Under the pieces are notes generated by a model. It saw nothing but the letters and a program-made list of their open reading frames with translations. It was not told the origin of the DNA and searched no databases. Position numbers and translations under genes: made by a program. Source: Pseudomonadota bacterium (GTDB lineage Bacteria > Pseudomonadota > Gammaproteobacteria > Burkholderiales > Gallionellaceae). Taken from it: DNA of 64,000 nt. The DNA lies in assembly GCA_021782995.1 (NCBI GenBank), contig JAJXUI010000004.1, positions 41,556-105,555 of the forward strand, written 5' to 3'. Below, piece by piece: positions 57,061-64,000 of the stretch. Positions within the stretch are counted from its first letter, which is position 1. Every line of letters starts with the position of its first letter.

Positions 57061-58795
57061 GAACTCGATCAGGCGCACATTCAAGCTGCTCAGTTTGCGG
57101 GAGCGTCGTCAGGCAATCCGCTTGATGCTTTTGATGATTGTGGGCATGCTGCTGGAAACGTTGGGCGTGGGCATGATGATTCCCGCCATCATGCTGATGA
57201 CCGGTTCTGGTTTGCAGGATAAGCTGGCCTTGGGCCGCTACACCTCTGGAATATTCCATTATTCACAATCCTCGCTGATCGCTGCCGCAGTGCTGCTGCT
57301 GTTGCTTGTCTATCTGGTTAAAAATGCATTCCTGGCCTACCTGACCTGGCGACAGACAAAATTTGCATTTGATGTGCAATCCAGCCTTTCATTTGAATTA
57401 TTCTCGAATTATCTATACCAGCCCTATACCTTTCATCTGCAAAGAAATTCAGCACAGCTGGTGCGCAATGCGGTAAGTGAGGTCAGCATTTTCCGGGGCA
57501 TTTTGAGCAGCTCATTGCAGCTGATATCCGAATTCCTGGCTTTGGCGGGCATTGCAATCCTGTTGCTGGCAATCGAACCTGTCGGGGTGCTGGTCGTGTC
57601 GCTGTTTTTCCTGATCATGGTGTGGGGCTTCCACCGACTGACCAGCGACCGGCTGCTGCGCTGGGGGGCGGCTCGCTTATATCATGATGGCTTGAGGGTG
57701 CAGCATTTGCAGCAGGGCTTGGGCGGCATCAAGGAAATCAAGCTGCTGGGGCGGGAAGACAGTTTCCTCGCGCATTACGATCTGCATAACCAGAAAAGTG
57801 CGCGTGCATGGAAAATGCAGACATTGGTGCAAAATTTGCCGCGTCAACTGTTTGAGCTGATGGGAATTACAGGGCTGACGGTACTGGTGTTGGGCATGCT
57901 AGTGCAGGGCAGGGACGCATCCAGCATACTGCCCACCCTGGGAGTCTTTGCTGCAGCGGCTTTCCGGCTGTTACCTTCAGTCAACCGGATACTGGCTTCA
58001 ATCCAGATTTTGCGGAGTGGTGAAGCGGTGATCAATGTCCTTGTTGCGGAGCGTGAGGCATATCAACGGCCAGCAGAAAGGCGCAGTGCGGCAAGTGAAA
58101 AAATAGTGTTTGAAGAGATGGAGTTGCGGAATGTGACATTCAGATATCCTGATCAGGAACGCGTTGCACTGGATACCATATCTTTGAGTATCAAGCGCGG
58201 AGAAGCAATAGGCCTGATCGGGCGCAGCGGTTCGGGCAAAAGCACTTTGCTGGACGTGATACTGGGCCTGCTGGTGCCAGTATCGGGAAGCGCGGAAATC
58301 AATGGCAGGAATCTGCAACAGGTCGTGGCGGGCTGGCAAAGCCTGGTTGGTTATGTGCCGCAGAATATATACCTGACAGATGATACGCTGAGAAGAAATA
58401 TCGCGTTCGGCCTGCCTGATGAACAAATCGATGAGGCGGCTGTGCAGCGGGCAATACAAGCCGCCCATTTGCAGGAATATGTTTCACAATTGCCGGACGG
58501 GCTGGACACGCTGGTTGGAGAGCGCGGAATCCGCCTTTCCGGGGGGCAGCGTCAGCGTGTCGGCATCGCGCGTGCGCTGTATCATGATCCCCAGGTACTG
58601 GTGCTGGATGAAGCGACAAGTGCGCTGGATGAATCCACGGAACGCAGTGTCATGGCATCGGTAAATGCCTTGAAGGGCAAGAAGACCATCCTGGTGGTAT
58701 CGCACCGGATGACGACGATAGAAAGTTGCGACAAGCTGGTCAGGCTGGAACTGGGAAAAATCGTGCCGCCAGAAACTTCCGCAGCTCTGGAATAA
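57059..58795 (+). CDS. PglK/MsbA-like ABC flippase (fused TM and ATPase)
   Basis: 578 residues. Six TM helices (about 1-310), then an ATPase with Walker A LIGRSGSGKSTLLDVIL near 390, Q loop VPQNIYL, signature RLSGGQRQRVGIARALY, Walker B VLVLDEATSALD. The membrane half (IVGMLLETLGVGMMIPAIML) resembles PglK, the lipid-linked oligosaccharide flippase. The frame allows TTG at 57059 as first start and no ATG until residue 23, so a TTG start is likely; no ribosome site is seen. It heads the pse operon (28 bases to pseB), suggesting export of the pseudaminic acid-containing glycan. Confidence 0.87.
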   Translation: MNSIRRTFKLLSLRERRQAIRLMLLMIVGMLLETLGVGMMIPAIMLMTGSGLQDKLALGRYTSGIFHYSQSSLIAAAVLLLLLVYLVKNAFLAYLTWRQTKFAFDVQSSLSFELFSNYLYQPYTFHLQRNSAQLVRNAVSEVSIFRGILSSSLQLISEFLALAGIAILLLAIEPVGVLVVSLFFLIMVWGFHRLTSDRLLRWGAARLYHDGLRVQHLQQGLGGIKEIKLLGREDSFLAHYDLHNQKSARAWKMQTLVQNLPRQLFELMGITGLTVLVLGMLVQGRDASSILPTLGVFAAAAFRLLPSVNRILASIQILRSGEAVINVLVAEREAYQRPAERRSAASEKIVFEEMELRNVTFRYPDQERVALDTISLSIKRGEAIGLIGRSGSGKSTLLDVILGLLVPVSGSAEINGRNLQQVVAGWQSLVGYVPQNIYLTDDTLRRNIAFGLPDEQIDEAAVQRAIQAAHLQEYVSQLPDGLDTLVGERGIRLSGGQRQRVGIARALYHDPQVLVLDEATSALDESTERSVMASVNALKGKKTILVVSHRMTTIESCDKLVRLELGKIVPPETSAALE

Positions 58796-58823
58796 TAAAT
58801 GAAGAGCAAGCTGAGGGAAAAAG

Positions 58824-59837
58824 ATGCGTTCAAGTGATGTGCTGGGCAACTCATCCATCCTGATCACCGGCGGGACCGGTTCATTTGGCAGCGTATTTGT
58901 GCCACAGACACTGGCCAGATTCAATCCACGCCGTCTGGTCATTTATTCGCGTGATGAGATGAAGCAGTGGGAAATGGCGAAGCAGTTTGCCGACGACCCG
59001 CGGGTGCGCTTTTTTATCGGCGATGTACGTGACAAGGACAGGTTATCGCGTGCTCTCGACGGCATCGAATATGTCGTGCATGCCGCGGCAACCAAAATCG
59101 TCCCTACCGCAGAATACAACCCGTTTGAATGCGTCAAGACGAATGTGCTGGGCGCGATGAACCTGATTGACGCCTGCATAGACCGCGGTGTCAGGAAAGT
59201 CGTTGCCCTGTCTACGGACAAGGCCAGCAGCCCGGCAAACCTGTACGGCGCAACGAAGCTGACATCGGACAAGCTGTTTGTGGCGGGAAATTCCTATTCG
59301 GGCTCGCATGGCACCCGTTTTGGTGTCGTGCGTTATGGCAATGTGATGGGCTCGCGTGGTTCCGTGATTCCGTTTTTCATGTCTATCCGTGAACAGGGCG
59401 TGCTGCCGATTACCGATCCACGCATGACGCGCTTCATGATTACGCTGGAACAGGCGGTGGAAACGGTCTGGCATGCGATGGATGACATGATAGGCGGCGA
59501 GATCTATGTGAAAAAAATCCCGTCGATGAAGGTCACGGATATTGCACTTGCCTGTGCGCCTGAGGCACGCCATGAAATCGTGGGCATCCGCCCGGGCGAA
59601 AAGCTGCACGAGCAGATGATCGGCATGGAAGATTCATTCCATACCTACGAATATGTGGACTATTTCAAGATCCTGCCGGCGATCCATAACTGGAGCGCAG
59701 ACCCTGCCCGCATCAATCATGGCACGAAAGTGGCCGAAGGTTTCAATTACAGCTCTGACAATAATGCACACTGGATGAGCCGGGATGCCTTGCAGCACTG
59801 GATAAAAGAGAATCAGCAAAAAATCGGCAAATATTAA
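58824..59837 (+). CDS. pseB: UDP-GlcNAc 4,6-dehydratase (5-inverting), PseB
   Basis: 337 residues. SDR with ILITGGTGSFGSVFV, IYSRDEMKQWEM, the catalytic ATKIVPTAEYNPFECVKTNV (shown as a 20-residue block) and NLYGATKLTSDKLF. It dehydrates UDP-GlcNAc with C5 inversion, the first step to pseudaminic acid. GAGGG lies 7 bases before the ATG. The stop overlaps pseC by one base (TAATG). Confidence 0.94.
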   Translation: MRSSDVLGNSSILITGGTGSFGSVFVPQTLARFNPRRLVIYSRDEMKQWEMAKQFADDPRVRFFIGDVRDKDRLSRALDGIEYVVHAAATKIVPTAEYNPFECVKTNVLGAMNLIDACIDRGVRKVVALSTDKASSPANLYGATKLTSDKLFVAGNSYSGSHGTRFGVVRYGNVMGSRGSVIPFFMSIREQGVLPITDPRMTRFMITLEQAVETVWHAMDDMIGGEIYVKKIPSMKVTDIALACAPEARHEIVGIRPGEKLHEQMIGMEDSFHTYEYVDYFKILPAIHNWSADPARINHGTKVAEGFNYSSDNNAHWMSRDALQHWIKENQQKIGKY

Positions 59838-61000
59838 TGGACATCATTCCATACGGACGGCAGGACATCTCGGAGGCAGATATTGAAGCTGTCGTGGAAG
59901 TGCTGCGCTCCGATTTCCTGACCCAGGGGCCGGTGGTACCTGAATTCGAGCGGCAGCTTGCGAGATATGCAGGGGCGCAACATGGCGTTGCAGTTAACAG
60001 TGCAACAAGCGCCTTGCATCTGGCTTGCCTGGCGTTGGGGGTGGGGCAGGGGGATGTGGTATGGACAACCCCGATTACGTTTGTTGCCAGCGCAAATTGT
60101 GCGCTGTACTGCGGCGCACAAGTCGATTTCGTCGATGTGGATTTGCATACCGGCAACATGAGTGCGCAGGCACTTGAGCTGAAACTTGCAGCGTCAAAGA
60201 AAAGCGGCGGCTTGCCCAGGGTCGTGATCCCGGTACACTTGTGCGGCAATCCGTGCGATATGGAAAAGATCCATGCGCTTGCACTTCAGTATGGCTTCAG
60301 GGTGATTGAAGATGCATCGCATGCCATTGGCGGCAATTATCGAGGTCAGAAAATCGGGAATTGCCGCTTTAGTGACATCACGGTATTCAGTTTCCACCCG
60401 GTCAAGTTGATCACCACAGGTGAAGGGGGCGTGGCGCTGACCAATGATGGTGCGCTGGCACGAAAGATGCAGCTGTTGCGTAGCCACGGCATCACCCGCG
60501 AACCGGATGAAATGACGCAGGCGCCCGATGGCCCCTGGTACTATCAGCAAATCATGCTGGGCTACAACTATCGCATGACGGATATCCAGGCCGCGCTGGG
60601 GTTGAGCCAGCTGAAGCGCCTGGATGAATTTATACAAAAGCGCCAGCTGATTGCCAGCCGTTATCATCAGGCATTGTCTGATTTGCCACTGGCGTTGCCG
60701 CAAACCGAGCAGGACGACCTTTCTGCATTCCATTTATATGTCGTGCGAATGCTAACCACGCATCCTGCAGGATCTCATTTGCATGCATTTGAATATATGA
60801 GAGAAAATGGAATTTTGGTCAATCTTCATTATATTCCCGTCTACCGCCAGCCCTATTATCAAAAGATGGGATACCGCGTGGAAGATTACCCTCAGTCGGA
60901 AGCGTATTACACAGCGGCCATCAGTTTGCCGATTTATCCGGGGCTACAGCCAGAACAGCAGGACAGGGTCATACACACCCTGAGGCAGGCACTTGCATGA
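59837..61000 (+). CDS. pseC: PLP-dependent aminotransferase PseC
   Basis: 387 residues, DegT/DnrJ family. AVNSATSALHLACLALG binds the PLP phosphate, and the Schiff-base Lys is in FSFHPVKLITTGEGG (near residue 190). It aminates the C4 keto of the PseB product. The end overlaps pseF by ATGA. Confidence 0.94.
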   Translation: MDIIPYGRQDISEADIEAVVEVLRSDFLTQGPVVPEFERQLARYAGAQHGVAVNSATSALHLACLALGVGQGDVVWTTPITFVASANCALYCGAQVDFVDVDLHTGNMSAQALELKLAASKKSGGLPRVVIPVHLCGNPCDMEKIHALALQYGFRVIEDASHAIGGNYRGQKIGNCRFSDITVFSFHPVKLITTGEGGVALTNDGALARKMQLLRSHGITREPDEMTQAPDGPWYYQQIMLGYNYRMTDIQAALGLSQLKRLDEFIQKRQLIASRYHQALSDLPLALPQTEQDDLSAFHLYVVRMLTTHPAGSHLHAFEYMRENGILVNLHYIPVYRQPYYQKMGYRVEDYPQSEAYYTAAISLPIYPGLQPEQQDRVIHTLRQALA

Positions 61001-61686
61001 ATATCGCAATAATCCCGGCGCGTGGCGGCAGCAAACGCATCCCCCGGAAAAACATCCGCGAGTTTGCAGGCAAACCGATGCTGGCATATGCCATTGAAAC
61101 AGCGCAATCCAGCGGCCTGTTTGCACAAATCCTGGTGTCGACTGACGATGCGGAAATTGCAGACGTCGCCAGGCGCTATGGTGCTGATGTGCCTTTCATG
61201 AGACCCGCCTCCCTGGCAGATGATGTTGCGCCTACCGTGCCGGTCATTGCGCATGCGATCCGGGAATATGCGCAGGCAAATCCTAAACCTCTGCGGGTGT
61301 GCTGTATCTACCCTGCGGTACCTTTTCTTGTGCAGCATGATCTTGAACAGGCGTTGCACGTGCTTGAACAGTCGGCAGCGGAGTACGCGTTTCCGGTAGC
61401 GCGATATGCATCCCCGATACAGCGTGCCCTGCGCAAGCTGCCAGATGGAAGTATGCAGCCATTCAACTCACAATACGCAGCAATACGTACGCAGGATCTG
61501 GAGCCGGCCTACCATGACGCAGGCCAGTTTTACTGGGGGAATACCCAGGCATGGCTCGATGAAAAGAATGTGCATATGCATGGAATGGGTTACGAAATTC
61601 CTTCCTGGCGGGCCATAGACATCGATACACCGGATGACTGGCAGCGGGCAGAGTTGATATATCGGGCAATAAGTTGCCCTGTTTGA
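60997..61686 (+). CDS. pseF: CMP-pseudaminic acid cytidylyltransferase PseF
   Basis: 229 residues, NeuA/PseF family. IIPARGGSKRIPRKNIREF (residues 5-23) is the CTP-binding motif, and SYEIPSWRAIDIDTPDDW-like end motif (VGYEIPSWRAIDIDTPDDW in part) is the family mark. It activates the nine-carbon acid with CTP, last step of the pathway, although encoded third. Confidence 0.93.
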   Translation: MNIAIIPARGGSKRIPRKNIREFAGKPMLAYAIETAQSSGLFAQILVSTDDAEIADVARRYGADVPFMRPASLADDVAPTVPVIAHAIREYAQANPKPLRVCCIYPAVPFLVQHDLEQALHVLEQSAAEYAFPVARYASPIQRALRKLPDGSMQPFNSQYAAIRTQDLEPAYHDAGQFYWGNTQAWLDEKNVHMHGMGYEIPSWRAIDIDTPDDWQRAELIYRAISCPV

Positions 61687-61708
61687 GCGAAGAATATTGG
61701 AGTTTGAA

Positions 61709-62332
61709 TTGGGACAATACAGAACAGAACAAGAGCAATTCTGGGCGGGAGATTTTGGCAATGCATACCTATTGCGGAATCAGGGCGTTGATTTGCTGGC
61801 GTCTAACCTGAAATTTTTTACAAAGGCATTGAGACAGGCCGGCTCCATTTCTTCATGCGTTGAATTCGGGGCAAACATAGGCATGAACTTGCAAGCCTTG
61901 AAGCTGTTGTACCCATCTATGAAACTTGTTGGAATTGAGATCAATCATGATGCTGCTACCAGACTTGCTGAGCATATTGGAGATGAAAATGTTTTTGAAG
62001 GATCGATATTTGATTATCCGGCAGAAAAACAGGTGGACCTTGCCCTGATCAAGGGGGTGCTCATACACATACATCCGGAAATGCTGGAGCTGGCTTATGA
62101 AAAGCTATTTAAGGCTGCGCGCAAATTCATTCTGGTTTGTGAATATTACAATCCATCTCCCATTTCTATCAGCTATCGAGGCCATCAGGAGCGCTTGTTT
62201 AAACGAGATTTTGCAGGGGAAATGCTGGATAAATTTCCTGAGCTGGAGCTGGTGGATTATGGTTTTAGCTATCGCAAAGATCCGGTATGCCCACAAGATG
62301 ACATTACCTGGTTTTTACTTCGGAAAAAGTAA
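61709..62332 (+). CDS. Pseudaminic acid cluster methylase (Pse_Me-ase type)
   Basis: 207 residues from a TTG with GGAG 6 bases upstream; a TTG 4 codons earlier is possible. GQYRTEQEQFWAGDFGNAYL is the hallmark of the TIGR03587-type pseudaminic acid-associated methylase. SAM motif: CVEFGANIGMNLQALKLL; LIKGVLIHIHPEML follows. It probably methylates a pathway intermediate or finished glycan, giving a Pse derivative; the target is unknown. Confidence 0.86.
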   Translation: MGQYRTEQEQFWAGDFGNAYLLRNQGVDLLASNLKFFTKALRQAGSISSCVEFGANIGMNLQALKLLYPSMKLVGIEINHDAATRLAEHIGDENVFEGSIFDYPAEKQVDLALIKGVLIHIHPEMLELAYEKLFKAARKFILVCEYYNPSPISISYRGHQERLFKRDFAGEMLDKFPELELVDYGFSYRKDPVCPQDDITWFLLRKK

Positions 62333-62338
62333 GCGGTG

Positions 62339-63856
62339 ATGAAAATTGCATTTCGTGTGGATGCATCCCCTGCAATCGGTAGCGGGCATTTCATGCGTTG
62401 CCTGACCTTGGCAGATGCTCTGGCAAAGCAAAAAGCGGAGATCATATTTGTGTGCAGGGCATTGCCGGATGCACTCAGTGAAATGTTGCATTCCCGGCAA
62501 TACGGACTGGCACTATTGCCGGAAGCTGAAAAAATTGTTGAACATCACGATCTGGCACATGCCGGCTGGCTGGCATCCAGCCAGAAGCAGGACGCACAAG
62601 ACACGGCCAGGGCCCTGAAAGATGATAAATGTGACTGGCTGGTGGTAGATCACTATGCGCTGGATGAGCGCTGGGAGGTGTTGTTACATCCATGCGTCAG
62701 TAACCTGTTTGTGATTGATGACCTGGCTGACAGGCGGCATGAATGCGACGCGTTGCTGGATCAGAATCTATATGGGGAGATGGGGTCGCGATACCACAAG
62801 CTGCTTCCGGAGAGTGCCGAAGTCTTTCTCGGGCCTGCTTATGCTTTGCTGCGAGACGAATTCAGGCAGGCGCGGTTGAAAATGTCGGTGCGCAGGGCAG
62901 GTATCAGAAAATTGCTGGTGATGTTTGGCGGGGCGGATGCAGAAAATCTGACCGGCAGGGCGGTTCAAATCCTTGCGCGAATGGACTTGCCGGGTGTCAC
63001 TATTGATGTGGTTGTAAGCAGGCAACATCCACAGCGCGAGAAAGTTGGGGAAGTATGCAATCAGCAGAAATTCGGGTTTCATGAGCAACCGGAGCATCTG
63101 GCATCCCTTATGCTGGAAGCGGATCTGGCGATTGCTGCAGGCGGGGTCTCACTGTGGGAACGTTGCTGCGTGGGTCTCCCGGCACTGGTGATTTGCGCTG
63201 CGCAGAACCAGCGACAGCAGATAGATGACGCCATCCGTGAAGGATTGGTTGTGGCGGCAGCGGCACCGGATGACATGGAGATTTTTTTGCGCAAGCAAAT
63301 TCCGCTATTGCTGGAAGATGCAAGCTGTTGCCAGCAGATATCGCTAAATGGCATGCGCATGGTTGATGGTCTGGGGGCAGCACGAATCGCAGCTTATATG
63401 CGCGGTAGCCTCATTCGAATCAGGCAGGCTACCTTGCAGGATGCTACGCAGATATTCGAATGGCGTAACCACCCGCTGGTACGGGCAGCTTCGCGCAATG
63501 ACAATGAGCTTGAGTATGACGAGCACCTTGCATGGTACATGTCAGTGCTGAAAAATCCGAACCGCCCCATTTTAATCGGTGAAATTGAAGGTGAGGCCGT
63601 GGGTGTAGTGCGTTTCGACATAGCGGATGGACAGGCAGAAGTTTCAATTTATCTGGTGCAGCAGCCAGAAAATTCAGGACTCGGGAAAAGCTTGCTGAAT
63701 CACGCAGAAAAATGGCTGAAACATTACAGGTCCCAGGTCAGGTGTATCAATGCAATCATACTTGCAGGTAATGAAAAATCAGAAAATCTGTTTTATCGTT
63801 CCGGATACCGCAAGGCAGGGGGCATAATGACAAAAGAAATATGTGAGCAAGGATAG
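62339..63856 (+). CDS. pseG: PseG-PseH fusion: UDP-sugar hydrolase and N-acetyltransferase
   Basis: 505 residues where separate PseG and PseH are about 280 and 170. The first part (1-340) is PseG: FRVDASPAIGSGHFMRCLTL with the His region, VDHYALDERWE and GGVSLWERCCVGLPALV. The second (about 355-505) is a GNAT domain, IRQATLQDATQIFEWRNHPL and VQQPENSGLGKSLLNHAEKW, matching PseH. It would combine C4 N-acetylation with UDP removal. The GTG just before the ATG is less likely as start. Confidence 0.92.
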   Translation: MKIAFRVDASPAIGSGHFMRCLTLADALAKQKAEIIFVCRALPDALSEMLHSRQYGLALLPEAEKIVEHHDLAHAGWLASSQKQDAQDTARALKDDKCDWLVVDHYALDERWEVLLHPCVSNLFVIDDLADRRHECDALLDQNLYGEMGSRYHKLLPESAEVFLGPAYALLRDEFRQARLKMSVRRAGIRKLLVMFGGADAENLTGRAVQILARMDLPGVTIDVVVSRQHPQREKVGEVCNQQKFGFHEQPEHLASLMLEADLAIAAGGVSLWERCCVGLPALVICAAQNQRQQIDDAIREGLVVAAAAPDDMEIFLRKQIPLLLEDASCCQQISLNGMRMVDGLGAARIAAYMRGSLIRIRQATLQDATQIFEWRNHPLVRAASRNDNELEYDEHLAWYMSVLKNPNRPILIGEIEGEAVGVVRFDIADGQAEVSIYLVQQPENSGLGKSLLNHAEKWLKHYRSQVRCINAIILAGNEKSENLFYRSGYRKAGGIMTKEICEQG

Positions 63857-63860
63857 AAAC

Positions 63861-64000
63861 ATGCAAATTGCAGGCAGGCAGATCGGCAGGGGGCATGTAC
63901 CTTTTGTCATCGCGGAAATGTCAGGCAACCACAATCAGTCACTGGATCGTGCACTGGAAATTGTCGAGGCGGCGGCAAGGAGCTGTTCACATGCAATCAA
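63861..64000 (+). CDS. pseI: Pseudaminic acid synthase PseI, 3' truncated by window
   Basis: The first 46 codons are visible, in frame to the window end. FVIAEMSGNHNQSLDRALEI is the N-terminal signature of the NeuB/PseI family, which condenses the six-carbon sugar with phosphoenolpyruvate. It starts 4 bases after the fusion gene with AAGGA upstream. Its place closes the pathway. The remaining domains, including the C-terminal SAF domain, are outside. Confidence 0.9.
   Translation, partial: MQIAGRQIGRGHVPFVIAEMSGNHNQSLDRALEIVEAAARSCSHAI

Overview
The window comes from a Gram-negative proteobacterium, most likely a betaproteobacterium. This rests on the glnA-DUF4124-ntrB-ntrC order, a non-catalytic PyrC' paired with PyrB, a ChpA/PilL-type hybrid CheA, yqgE-yqgF next to pyrB, and LPS genes (waaA, a GT9 heptosyltransferase). 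The genus cannot be named from sequence alone, although an iron- or methyl-oxidising Nitrosomonadales relative would fit. No rRNA, tRNA, CRISPR array or insertion sequence was recognised.

Region 1 (1-20.7 kb) is mostly conserved chromosome. It holds the 3' part of a pilus-type CheA hybrid kinase, yqgE-ruvX-pyrB-pyrC' (overlapping or tightly spaced), oligopeptidase A, a periplasmic DUF4124-glutaredoxin protein coupled to exonuclease III, two tandem TraF-like outer-membrane barrel paralogues, and the nitrogen block ntrC-ntrB-DUF4124-glnA. The nitrogen block has a textbook sigma-54 promoter and two NtrC-like sites three helical turns apart in front of glnA. A CDF metal exporter, a rhodanese, UppP and a DUF1289 protein follow.

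Region 2 (20.7-23.6 kb) is a small accessory island. It contains a YkgJ-like cysteine cluster protein, a HepT/MntA toxin-antitoxin pair, an HNH endonuclease followed 5 bases later by an unknown 125-residue protein, a decayed gene, a perfect inverted repeat and a small zinc-ribbon ORF. Beyond it lie thiC with its TPP riboswitch, a divergent PCMT-like protein and a TolC-type exporter.

Region 3 (28-64 kb) is a large surface-glycan region. The minus-strand block 28-44.7 kb encodes glycosyltransferases, WbpP/TviC and WbpO/TviB (UDP-GalNAcA supply), a polysaccharide deacetylase, a UPF0104 membrane protein, a FemAB-like protein, methyltransferases, an 889-residue GT-C-like membrane protein with a MORN lipoprotein, a methyltransferase-coiled coil-GT2 fusion, an FkbM methyltransferase and a Wzm/Wzt ABC exporter whose ATPase carries a long C-terminal domain. 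This block looks more AT-rich than its flanks. It is followed by rfbBDAC (dTDP-L-rhamnose), ugd (UDP-glucuronate), an epimerase-waaA-heptosyltransferase-manC operon, gmd-fcl (GDP-L-fucose), and an operon that starts with a PglK/MsbA-like ABC flippase and continues pseB-pseC-pseF-methylase-pseG/pseH fusion-pseI (CMP-pseudaminic acid). The window ends inside pseI.

Together region 3 supplies at least dTDP-rhamnose, UDP-GlcA, UDP-GalNAcA, GDP-mannose, GDP-fucose and CMP-pseudaminic acid, plus assembly, modification and export machinery. The most distinctive points are the methyltransferase-coiled coil-GT fusion beside the Wzt exporter (a possible chain-length terminator), the GT-C/MORN pair, a 16-bp perfect inverted repeat covering a glycosyltransferase start codon, the HNH/unknown gene pair in the small island, and a recurrent AT-rich motif (about TTGATTWWATTATATTATTT) at gene boundaries.
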